NCBI GenBank assembly: GCA_016291085.1
Contig: JAEEVW010000016.1
Location: forward strand, 16,886 to 80,885
Direction: 5' to 3'
From: Prevotella sp.
Lineage (GTDB): Bacteria; Bacteroidota; Bacteroidia; Bacteroidales; Bacteroidaceae
Length of the DNA: 64,000 bases
Under the pieces are notes generated by a model. The model was not told where the DNA came from. It saw only the letters and a list, made by a program, of their open reading frames with translations, and did not search any database. Positions 25,844-33,596 of this stretch are shown one piece after another. The first letter of the stretch is position 1, and each line of letters opens with the position of its first letter. A program made the translations under genes and the position numbers.

Positions 25844-27517
25844 TTATTCTTCCTCTTCGTTTGCATATTCTGACTCAGTATCCTGTACGAATTTGTCAAT
25901 CTCCTCTGCCGTCGGACGCGGGTTGGCTTCAAGACCAGCAGTGATAACAGCTTGCGGCAACTGGATAGCTCCGCGGATGTCACCACGAATGAAATAGAAG
26001 GGTGATTCACCTGCCATCGGGTGAGCATATTCTATACCATAGCGTTTGATATCCATAAAGCGCAGACCATGATATAATGTCTCAAGACGCTTCATGTGAA
26101 GGATAAACTGCAAGAGACACTCTTGGTCGCTACCTTCTGCATCAATCGTGAAGCCCTGAGGATGCATGTGTTTACGCATCGAACGGTCGCGATTTCCTTC
26201 AGGGTTACGCTTTGCATAGTCAAGTTTGCTAACGAATGCTACGATATCAGCTACGGTAAGTATACCAGGAGCAGCCTGTTTCAATTGGTTGCCCTCGTAT
26301 TTGTCCTTACAGTGTGTACCAATCCAGGTATTAATGTCCTGAACAGCTTCATTCAAACGACCAGACAGCGCATAAGCCTCAGCACGCTCCAAAATGGTCA
26401 TATCGCCAGTAAATGCACTCTCCACAACGTGAGGATAACCAATGTCTGCCACCTTATCTGTGTATTCGAACTCCTCGTGGTATTCAGGGAACGACACACA
26501 TTGGTTGGTGCCATAGAGTTTGTTGGCATAGATGATGGAGTTGGCATCAGAACCGTCACCCCAAGGCATGGTCACCCAGTAGGTCTCATAGGAGGTTATT
26601 GTGCTGTTGTGCACCCAACGATGACTATAGCCACCAGAAAGATAACGTGAAGAAATGGAATTTGAGATGAGCAGCAACAAGTTTGCCTCTTCGTCGCTGC
26701 GAATCCACTTGTTAGCAAAGTCAGCACGTCCCAAATCACGATATGGATCATAGTTACGCATCACTGCTGTGGGATCGTTGCCCAAAACCACAGAAGCATA
26801 CTGGATAGCTTTGTCCAGTTTGTTGTAATAGAGGTTGAAACGGGCAGCAAATGCATACGCAGCCTTAGTATTGAAGTGATACTTAGGAATCTTGTAACGC
26901 TGAGAAGCCAGCTCTATATCGGGCAATGCCTCTTCGATATCCTTGTTGATAGCCTCGTAAAGCTGACGCAGGGTTCCACGTTCATACTGTGTATTGATGT
27001 CCTGCTCGGGAATCAACGGATAGGGAAGTCCCAAATACTGGTCAGCCTTTGCCTCATCCCATGACATACAGAAAGTGACAGCCAGCTGGAACATACTGAA
27101 GGCACGAATCAATTTGGCCTCAGCCATAGCAGCTTTGAACTCAGGGCCACTACCCATAGTACTGATAGCATATAAGGACTCGTTGGCTGTAGCCACTGAC
27201 TGGTAAAAACCATTCCAAACGGTATAGGGTGTTTCCCAGCTTTCTTCCGTTGTGTCTTTGAATTTGTAGAGGTCATCACAAATAACGGGTGATGAATAAC
27301 TACGTCCATTATCGCCCACATTGTCCGATGACAGTTCCATCATTACATGGTTGTTGACAGTTGGGTAGGCTGACACCAACAACTGGGTGACTTTTTGCTC
27401 AGTATTCAGTTCAGCACGATCGTCGGGTAGTTTGTCGAGATAGTCGTTACAAGACGAGAGTGCCAACACTCCCAGTCCCATGACAAACATCTGATATATC
27501 TTTTTCTTCATAATCAT
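25844..27517 (-). CDS. SusD/RagB family nutrient-binding lipoprotein
   Basis: 557 aa. Lipobox ALSSC near 22 (VLALSSCNDYLDKLPDDRAE). SusD features: NDYLDKLP start, the TPR-containing helical core (YTVWNGFYQSVATANESLYA, AEAKLIRAFSMFQLAVTFC, YPLIPEQDINTQYERGTLRQ LYEAI shown in part), and RRIETLYHG-like LKRLETLYHGLRFMDIKRYG near the end. It caps the SusC channel and binds substrate on the surface. A purine array of 8-base units sits in the 43-base gap after susC. Confidence 0.95.
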   Translation of the reverse strand: MIMKKKIYQMFVMGLGVLALSSCNDYLDKLPDDRAELNTEQKVTQLLVSAYPTVNNHVMMELSSDNVGDNGRSYSSPVICDDLYKFKDTTEESWETPYTVWNGFYQSVATANESLYAISTMGSGPEFKAAMAEAKLIRAFSMFQLAVTFCMSWDEAKADQYLGLPYPLIPEQDINTQYERGTLRQLYEAINKDIEEALPDIELASQRYKIPKYHFNTKAAYAFAARFNLYYNKLDKAIQYASVVLGNDPTAVMRNYDPYRDLGRADFANKWIRSDEEANLLLLISNSISSRYLSGGYSHRWVHNSTITSYETYWVTMPWGDGSDANSIIYANKLYGTNQCVSFPEYHEEFEYTDKVADIGYPHVVESAFTGDMTILERAEAYALSGRLNEAVQDINTWIGTHCKDKYEGNQLKQAAPGILTVADIVAFVSKLDYAKRNPEGNRDRSMRKHMHPQGFTIDAEGSDQECLLQFILHMKRLETLYHGLRFMDIKRYGIEYAHPMAGESPFYFIRGDIRGAIQLPQAVITAGLEANPRPTAEEIDKFVQDTESEYANEEEE

Positions 27518-27526
27518 TTCAATTTT

Positions 27527-27558
27527 TCCTTTTTTTACCTTTTTACTTTTTTACCTTT
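27527..27558 (-). repeat. 8-base purine array between SusC and SusD genes
   Basis: Minus strand units AAAGGTAA, AAAAGTAA, AAAGGTAA and a degenerate fourth; begins directly after the SusC stop codon. Confidence 0.7.
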
Positions 27559-27560
27559 CA

Positions 27561-30500
27561 TCAGATTCCCAAGCGGAGCGTGAACGTAAACTGACGGGCC
27601 ATAGGCACGGCAACACCACCAGAGTTGAAGAACTCAGGATCCTGACCGTTCAGTTTCTTATCAGCATAAATCAAGAAGAGGTTGGTAGCCTGCAACTTCA
27701 TGCTCATATTGCTCAAACCGATATGACCAATCCACTGTTTGGGGAAGTCGTAAGCCAGCGAGATTTCCTTCATACGGATGAAGTCACCCTTGGCAATACG
27801 GTCTGTAGAGTAGTTGTAAGCATTGTAGGCATAGCCCAGACGCGAGTCATTCTGAATAGCGCGCAAGTCAGCCATCGCAGGAATCGTAGTACGAGTCTCG
27901 TCGCCAGGAACTACCCAACGGTTGGCAAACTCACGAGGCATTGCAGTAAGGTCAGAATAAGACACTGCAAAAGTCGGATCAAGACGTACGACATTACCAA
28001 AAGCATAGGTAATAAAGACGTTCAGATGCCAGTTCTTATAACGAAGCGTGTTACCCAACGAGCCTGTTACAGTAGGATCGGTCGGACCCTCGTAGATGAG
28101 GTGGCTGGTGTCATACGACTGGAAGTCGATGTCACTGGTAACCAGGTCGCCGTTCTCGTTGATGAATGTGGGAAGACCATACTGGTTCAGCCCCTTGAAG
28201 TCCATCGAGAACAGTGAACGGTAGGGATATCCTTTCTCTGTAAAGCCATTACCCGTAATGAGATCGATAACGCGGTTACGTGAATCGAAGTCGGTAACTT
28301 CACAGTGCGTATGAGAGTAAATAAAGTCTGTTGACCAGTCGAAATCTTTACCTACAATATTACGGGTAGAGATTGAGACTTCTTCACCATGCGACTTCAT
28401 CGATGCCACGTTGGCGTACTTCACGATAGAACCGCCCACACCTGTTGTGCGCTTCGGACCAATCAGGTCGAAGTTGTTACGAGTATACCAGTCGAACTGG
28501 ACGTTAATACGGTTGTTCAAGAAGCCAAGGTCAACACCTACATTGAACTCATGCTTCTTCTCGTATGTCAGAGCCGGGTTAGCAAAACTTGAGATATCGA
28601 GTCCAGACTCCTTGTCAGCTGAATACGGACGGTAGGGGTTGTAGGCTTCGATGATCACCATGGAGTTCGTGATGGCAGGTTTATCACCAGTCAGCGAATA
28701 ACTGGCCTTCAAGGTGGCATGCGTCAGCGTATTTTTAAAGGTACGGAAGAACCAAGGCTCCTCGTGAGCATTCCATGCTCCCGATACGTTCCATGTGGGC
28801 AACCAGCGTGCACTGGTAGCACGTCCAAGACGGTTACTTCCCTCATAGCGAACGGTACCATTGACGATATAGCGACGCTTCCATGAATAGGTTGCAGTAC
28901 CGAAGAACGACACCTCACGGCTGTAAGTATTGCGCAAACCATAATAAATACTATTCTCTTCGCTGGCCTGCTTGAAGTACTTATAATTATAGGTACCAAG
29001 CATACCCTGATCGTAGAGTACTCCGATTTTCTGGTTTGAAGAAGACGTACGGTCGATGTTGTTAATCTCCATACCGCCATATGCATTCACAATATGGTCT
29101 TCGTTGAACACATCATTATAGCTGGCCGTAAAGCGTAAGTCCCAGCTATTCATTTTATAAACAGTCTCACGTTGGAAACCGCCCTCGTCAAGCACTGTCT
29201 CAGGCAATGCATTGATCACATCTGGATCGGTATAGAGCCAGGGGTTTGCGTCACGCATGGTGGCATCATCCATCATACGGAAAGCCATAGCTTGGTTACT
29301 GGTTTCCTTGATAAAGTGCTGCTGGGTCGTCGTTGAATACTTATAGGCTCCGATAGCGCTCAACTCTACTGTGCGCACAGGCTTGTATTTCAACTCACCC
29401 TGGAACTTCAAGTCGACCACATCGAGCTGCATGTAGTTGTTCTCCAACTCGTGATGGATATTGAACGGGGCATAGTTACGAACGTAGAACTCGTTGGGAT
29501 CCAACGTACGTGAGCTGTTGATGGCATACGAATAGGGGTTGATATCGAAATCACGTCCTACGGCACCACTGACTACGTCGACGCTCTGGTTCGATGTACC
29601 AGGAGCTTCCTGCTTACGATAGCTGGTGTTACCAATCAGGTTCAGCGAAACTCTCTTGTTCAGATTGTAGTTAGCATTGATGTTGGCGGTATAGCGTTCC
29701 ACCTTACCACGCTCACTCCAACCTGGGTCGTTCATGATGGAGAACGAGGTATAATACTGTGCCTTGTCAGTACCCGAACTCATAGAAATAGAGTGGTTAT
29801 GCTGAATAGCGTTCGAGAACAACTCCTCAAACCAGTTGGTATTACGCATTTCTGCCTGACGCAGGTAGTCGTACATAGCTTCCTGAGTGTTGGCCAACTT
29901 AAAGTCACCTGTAGAAGCGTCATACTCGTTCATCAAGTGATACATCTTACCAAAGACACCACTGGAGCTGGCACGATAGCTGCTCATGAACGACAGGAAA
30001 CCGTTATTCTGCATCTCGCGATAGACAGACATCTGTTCCTGAGAGTTCATAATATTGAATTGTGAGTAGCTGGGGCGCAGACGCATCGTATACTCACCGG
30101 TATAGCTGATTTTTGACGTACCAGACTTACCACGTTTGGTGGTAACGACAATCACACCAGCCATAGCACGAGCACCGTAAATTGATGTTGCACTACCGTC
30201 TTTCAGAATCTGGAATGATTCAATATCGTCAGCGTTCAAACCGGCAATGGCGCTCGAAATCAGCGTAGCAGCATCACCCGATGACAACTGGTCAGCGTCA
30301 ACTTCCGTCACGTCTTCCATGATAACACCATCCACCACCCACAGGGGCTTCGAACTACCATAGATGGACGTAGCACCACGTACTCGAATTTTTGGTGCAG
30401 TACCAAAGGTTCCTGACACATTCTGTACCGACACACCAGCAGCACGGCCTTCCAGTGAGCGGGAGATATCGGCAACACCATCAAGTTTAGCCTTTTCAGC

Positions 30501-30866
30501 ATCAACCTTGGTGGTTGCACCAGTAAACAAGCGCTTGTCCTGCTTCATCATACCTACAGCGACAACTTCGCCAAGGGTCTGAGCATCAGGCTGCAGCGTA
30601 ATCGTCATGCCATCTTTGGCCTTTACTGTCTGCGTGGTCATACCCACATAGCTTATCACAAGCTTCTTTCCTGCAGGTACGTTAATGGTGAAATGGCCGT
30701 CCAAGTCGGTTTTTGTGCCTTGCTTGGTTCCCTGAATCATCACAGTAGCCCCAATACATGGTTCTCCATTGTCTTCAAAAACAGTACCTGTAATCTTGTT
30801 CTGTGCAAAAGCCAGTCCCATAGAAAGGACCAGACCGAACAAAATCAGCGTAATCTTTTTTCTCAT
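27561..30866 (-). CDS. SusC/RagA family TonB-linked outer membrane channel
   Basis: 1101 aa. Signal peptide 1-21, then the carboxypeptidase-like domain (ITGTVFEDNGEPCIGATVMI, TDLDGHFTINVPAGKKLVIS YVGM in part), plug domain about 115-240 with RVRGATSIYGSSKPLWVVDG and the typical SIYGARAMAGVIVVTTKRG, then the beta barrel, ending TFTLRLGI. No STN domain. It imports a bulky substrate with SusD using TonB energy. The neighbouring proteases and HExxH lipoprotein point to peptides or glycoprotein rather than a polysaccharide, since the locus has no glycoside hydrolase. Confidence 0.96.
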   Translation of the reverse strand: MRKKITLILFGLVLSMGLAFAQNKITGTVFEDNGEPCIGATVMIQGTKQGTKTDLDGHFTINVPAGKKLVISYVGMTTQTVKAKDGMTITLQPDAQTLGEVVAVGMMKQDKRLFTGATTKVDAEKAKLDGVADISRSLEGRAAGVSVQNVSGTFGTAPKIRVRGATSIYGSSKPLWVVDGVIMEDVTEVDADQLSSGDAATLISSAIAGLNADDIESFQILKDGSATSIYGARAMAGVIVVTTKRGKSGTSKISYTGEYTMRLRPSYSQFNIMNSQEQMSVYREMQNNGFLSFMSSYRASSSGVFGKMYHLMNEYDASTGDFKLANTQEAMYDYLRQAEMRNTNWFEELFSNAIQHNHSISMSSGTDKAQYYTSFSIMNDPGWSERGKVERYTANINANYNLNKRVSLNLIGNTSYRKQEAPGTSNQSVDVVSGAVGRDFDINPYSYAINSSRTLDPNEFYVRNYAPFNIHHELENNYMQLDVVDLKFQGELKYKPVRTVELSAIGAYKYSTTTQQHFIKETSNQAMAFRMMDDATMRDANPWLYTDPDVINALPETVLDEGGFQRETVYKMNSWDLRFTASYNDVFNEDHIVNAYGGMEINNIDRTSSSNQKIGVLYDQGMLGTYNYKYFKQASEENSIYYGLRNTYSREVSFFGTATYSWKRRYIVNGTVRYEGSNRLGRATSARWLPTWNVSGAWNAHEEPWFFRTFKNTLTHATLKASYSLTGDKPAITNSMVIIEAYNPYRPYSADKESGLDISSFANPALTYEKKHEFNVGVDLGFLNNRINVQFDWYTRNNFDLIGPKRTTGVGGSIVKYANVASMKSHGEEVSISTRNIVGKDFDWSTDFIYSHTHCEVTDFDSRNRVIDLITGNGFTEKGYPYRSLFSMDFKGLNQYGLPTFINENGDLVTSDIDFQSYDTSHLIYEGPTDPTVTGSLGNTLRYKNWHLNVFITYAFGNVVRLDPTFAVSYSDLTAMPREFANRWVVPGDETRTTIPAMADLRAIQNDSRLGYAYNAYNYSTDRIAKGDFIRMKEISLAYDFPKQWIGHIGLSNMSMKLQATNLFLIYADKKLNGQDPEFFNSGGVAVPMARQFTFTLRLGI

Positions 30867-30945
30867 ATACTAAATCTATTTTTAATGATTCACCTATTAT
30901 TATATACGCGCGCATAGACGAGCGGACATACGGCAAAATAACGTG

Positions 30946-30976
30946 CAAATATACTACATATTTATGAAAACACAAA
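30946..30976 (-). promoter_or_regulatory. Promoter of the SusCD operon
   Basis: Minus strand TTTG (30976-30973), 19 bases, TATATTTG (30953-30946), perfect match. The 5' UTR is about 75 bases. The rest of 30867-31093 is AT-rich, with one weak TTTTGTTG/CAACAAAA hairpin near 31025 and no gene. Confidence 0.75.
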
Positions 30977-31093
30977 TAAATTTAATTAAAAACGTACATT
31001 TTTAAGCAAAAATTTAACGCTTTTGTTGTTTTTGCAACAAAAAAGCACGTTTATAATTAAATTTATTAGCGCTTAGCTAAAAACGCTGCGAGT

Positions 31094-31939
31094 TTATTTT
31101 ACCAAGATAACCAAATACTTGCTGGTCGACCAGAACTTCGAAGGATTCTCAATGCGCAGCACATACTGTTTATTGGCATCCTGTTCCAGTTTATAGCTTG
31201 ATGCGGGGTGATCAGTCAACAGTTTAGCTGAACGGGAATACAATTTAATTTCTTTGTCGACGCGGATGTCAATTTTAGTAAAGTAGTCCTGATTGAAGTT
31301 AGAACGGAGTATCTCACCATCCTCGATGATATGCTGCTCCTTCAACTCTTTCTTCGTACCAAACACGAACCATGCTGTATTCAACTGCTTATCCTGCTGA
31401 GAGATGGTCTGCGACTTCTCGTTGCTCTCCTCCTTCAGATTGCTCACGTTAGTGGACAAGTCGGAAACCTGCTCTGTCAACTCTTCAATCTGAATATTCT
31501 TGGCCTGAAGCTCAGCCTGCAAAGCCTTCAACTGAGCATCTTTCTCTTCCATCTGCTGAGTCAGAGATTCCAGCGTACGACGCAACTGGTCACCCTTCAC
31601 AGAACTCTGACGCAACTGATTACGCAGCTTATTAATCAACTCACGATTCTGCTGCATAGTCTGCTTGATGAACTGCATATTCTCCTGAATACGCTCTTTG
31701 GCACTAGATCCTTCTCCCTGACGAGCAACACTGACGCGATCCTCGGCTGCATTGATGGCACGGAAGCCTTCCTCAATGTCGTTCATCGTACCAATCATGT
31801 CGTTAATCTCGTTGTCCTTCTGGGCAATAATACGATTCAAGGAGTCTGCCTGCTGAACAAGTTTCGACTCACCTTCATTTTTCTGGTTGCAAGCTGTCAA
31901 TGACAGCAGAGCAACAACAAACAATAATACTTTTTTCAT
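31094..31939 (-). CDS. Coiled-coil lipoprotein of unknown function
   Basis: 281 aa from MKKVLLFVVALLSLTAC (lipobox LTAC; longer in-frame starts would bury this signal inside rsmI). Residues about 30-190 form a long coiled coil rich in Gln, Glu, Lys (LRRTLESLTQQMEEKDAQLK, ALQAELQAKNIQIEELTEQV). The C-terminal 90 residues (NTAWFVFGTKKELKEQHIIE, SAKLLTDHPASSYKLEQDAN) form a compact domain common to Bacteroidetes coiled-coil lipoproteins. It starts 13 bases after rsmI and is probably co-transcribed. No enzymatic motif; likely envelope-structural. Confidence 0.85.
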   Translation of the reverse strand: MKKVLLFVVALLSLTACNQKNEGESKLVQQADSLNRIIAQKDNEINDMIGTMNDIEEGFRAINAAEDRVSVARQGEGSSAKERIQENMQFIKQTMQQNRELINKLRNQLRQSSVKGDQLRRTLESLTQQMEEKDAQLKALQAELQAKNIQIEELTEQVSDLSTNVSNLKEESNEKSQTISQQDKQLNTAWFVFGTKKELKEQHIIEDGEILRSNFNQDYFTKIDIRVDKEIKLYSRSAKLLTDHPASSYKLEQDANKQYVLRIENPSKFWSTSKYLVILVK

Positions 31940-31952
31940 CTTCTTGTATTTT

Positions 31953-32651
31953 TTATTTATCTTTATTATTCTCTTTTTTATTTTCATTTCCAGCCAATAC
32001 GATGACGAATTCTCCACGTGGCTCGTGTTCAGTAAAATGAGCGATAGCTTCTGCAAGGGAACCGCGCACACTCTCTTCATGAATCTTCGAGATTTCACGA
32101 CACACACTGACTTGTCGTTCACCTCCAAACACCTCCGCAAACTGCTGAAGGGTCTTCAATACACGATAGGGTGATTCGTAGAACACCATCGTACGCTCTT
32201 CGTCAACCAGACTCTGTATCTTAGTCTGACGTCCCTTCTTCTGGGGCAAGAAACCTTCGAAACAAAAACGGTCGCAGGGCAATCCGCTCGACACCAACGC
32301 AGGGACAAATGCCGTAGCACCTGGTAATGTCTGTACCTCAATGCCAGCACGTACAGCCTCCCGAACCAAGAAAAAACCCGGATCGGAGATGCCCGGTGTA
32401 CCAGCATCACTGATCAAGGCCACCGTCTGGCCTGCCTGAAGACGCTCAACAATTGAGGCACTCGTGCCATGTTCGTTGAACTTATGGTGAGACAAAAGGT
32501 GTTGCTGAATGCCGAAATGTTTCAGCAAGATGCCCGACGTACGCGTATCCTCTGCCAACACTAAATCGGCCTCCTTTAGGATCCGAATGGCACGCAGCGT
32601 CATGTCCTCCATATTGCCCACAGGCGTGGGTACTATATACAATATGCCCAT
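31953..32651 (-). CDS. rsmI: 16S rRNA (cytidine-2'-O)-methyltransferase RsmI
   Basis: 232 aa from MGILYIVPTPVGNMEDMTLR; upstream in-frame ATGs lie in repeat DNA. RsmI signatures: IVPTPVGNMEDMTLRAIRIL, LVLAEDTRTSGILLKHFGI, ALISDAGTPGISDPG, LPGATAFVPALVSSGLPCDR, FYESPYRVLKTL, VSVCREISKIHE. It methylates the 2'-OH of C1402 in 16S rRNA using SAM. A -7 box ends 8 bases before the ATG, so the mRNA may be nearly leaderless. The C-terminus is Asn/Lys-rich (NENKKENNKDK). Confidence 0.97.
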   Translation of the reverse strand: MGILYIVPTPVGNMEDMTLRAIRILKEADLVLAEDTRTSGILLKHFGIQQHLLSHHKFNEHGTSASIVERLQAGQTVALISDAGTPGISDPGFFLVREAVRAGIEVQTLPGATAFVPALVSSGLPCDRFCFEGFLPQKKGRQTKIQSLVDEERTMVFYESPYRVLKTLQQFAEVFGGERQVSVCREISKIHEESVRGSLAEAIAHFTEHEPRGEFVIVLAGNENKKENNKDK

Positions 32652-32659
32652 TTCGGCTG

Positions 32660-32667
32660 CAAAGGTA
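32660..32667 (-). promoter_or_regulatory. -7 box of rsmI next to its start codon
   Basis: TACCTTTG on the minus strand with 8 bases to the ATG. Confidence 0.5.
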
Positions 32668-32676
32668 AGAAAAAAA

Positions 32677-32707
32677 ATGAGAAATGAGAAATGAGAAATG
32701 AGAAATG
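32677..32707 (+). repeat. Four-copy heptamer array between rsmI and tdk
   Basis: ATGAGAA repeated exactly four times plus ATG, in the divergent promoter region. Confidence 0.9.
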
Positions 32708-32744
32708 TAAATAAAAAAATGAAAAATGTTGATGGCGGTAGCAA

Positions 32745-32772
32745 ATTTTTCACTTTTCATTATTCACTTTTC
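32745..32772 (-). repeat. Second four-copy heptamer array upstream of tdk
   Basis: Minus strand units GAAAAGT, GAATAAT, GAAAAGT, GAAAAAT: exactly 28 bases, ending just before the tdk -7 box. Confidence 0.85.
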
Positions 32773-32784
32773 ACTTAAATTGAT

Positions 32785-32792
32785 TATCTTTG
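32785..32792 (+). promoter_or_regulatory. -7 box of tdk, four bases from the ATG
   Basis: TATCTTTG followed by CACC and ATG. Transcription from it would begin at or next to the start codon, giving a leaderless mRNA. Confidence 0.6.
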
Positions 32793-32796
32793 CACC

Positions 32797-33405
32797 ATGA
32801 TTACTTATCCTACATCGGGCGAGGCACGTCGCCCAGGCAGAATAGAAGTGGTATGCGGTTCCATGTTCTCAGGTAAGACAGAGGAACTCATCCGCCGTTT
32901 ACGCCGTGCACAGTTTGCCAAACAAAAGGTGGAAATCTTCAAACCCGCCATCGACACCCGCTATAGTGACGAGGAAGTGGTGAGTCATGACCACAATGCC
33001 ATTCCCTCCACCCCACTCGACTCCTCTGCCAGCATCTTGCTATTATCCTCCGACATTGACGTAGTGGGCATTGACGAGGCTCAATTCTTCGACGAAGGAC
33101 TCGTCGATGTTTGTAATCAGCTGGCTTATAGGGGAGTACGAGTTATCATCGCTGGACTCGACATGGATTTCCGAGGTATTCCCTTTGGCCCAATGCCCGC
33201 CCTGTGTGCCATAGCAGACGACGTCACGAAGGTACATGCCATCTGTGTCAAGTGTGGTTCTTTGGCTTATGTCAGCCATCGTACTGTCAAAAACGACAAG
33301 CGTGTTCTTTTGGGAGAAACACAGGAATACGAGCCATTATGTCGCGACTGCTACCAGCGCGCCATAGAGGAAGAAAAGGAGAATGATGAAAAAACATCCC
33401 AATAA
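32797..33405 (+). CDS. tdk: Thymidine kinase
   Basis: 202 aa, normal for type II TK. P-loop [20 protein letters not shown] (residues 21-40), the DExx-type [14 protein letters not shown], lasso region with zinc-binding Cys pairs ([19 protein letters not shown]), and [19 protein letters not shown]. It phosphorylates thymidine with ATP in DNA precursor salvage. Divergent from rsmI. Confidence 0.97.
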   Translation: MITYPTSGEARRPGRIEVVCGSMFSGKTEELIRRLRRAQFAKQKVEIFKPAIDTRYSDEEVVSHDHNAIPSTPLDSSASILLLSSDIDVVGIDEAQFFDEGLVDVCNQLAYRGVRVIIAGLDMDFRGIPFGPMPALCAIADDVTKVHAICVKCGSLAYVSHRTVKNDKRVLLGETQEYEPLCRDCYQRAIEEEKENDEKTSQ

Positions 33406-33406
33406 A

Positions 33407-33438
33407 TTTGGCTGTTTCATCAAAAAGTCGTACCTTTG
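33407..33438 (+). promoter_or_regulatory. Promoter of tRNA-Lys
   Basis: TTTG (33407-33410), 20 bases, TACCTTTG (33431-33438). Lies directly after the tdk stop codon. Confidence 0.7.
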
Positions 33439-33471
33439 CAGCCGATTTCGATGAAATCGCCTTTAATGGCT

Positions 33472-33544
33472 GATCCGCTAGCTCAGTCGGTAGAGCACAA
33501 CACTTTTAATGTTGGGGTCTTGGGTTCGAGCCCCAAGCGGATCA
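33472..33544 (+). tRNA. tRNA-Lys (anticodon TTT)
   Basis: 73 nt cloverleaf: acceptor GATCCGC / GCGGATC with discriminator A, D-arm GCTC...GAGC, anticodon arm CAACA CTTTTAA TGTTG with anticodon TTT, T-arm TTGGG TTCGAGC CCCAA. The CCA end is not encoded. Confidence 0.97.
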
Positions 33545-33556
33545 CAAAAAGAATGA

Positions 33557-33581
33557 AAAGCCACTGATTTTCAGTGGCTTT
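33557..33581 (+). terminator. Hairpin between tRNA-Lys and alaS
   Basis: AAAGCCACTGA / TCAGTGGCTTT 11-bp stem with a 3-base loop; only a short T-run, so partial read-through into alaS is possible. Confidence 0.55.
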
Positions 33582-33596
33582 AAAAGTAAATATAAG

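Noticed and set aside
31000..31060. Terminator after the coiled-coil lipoprotein gene
   Set aside because: A short TTTTGTTG/CAACAAAA hairpin exists but is A/T-rich and lacks a T-run on the right side.
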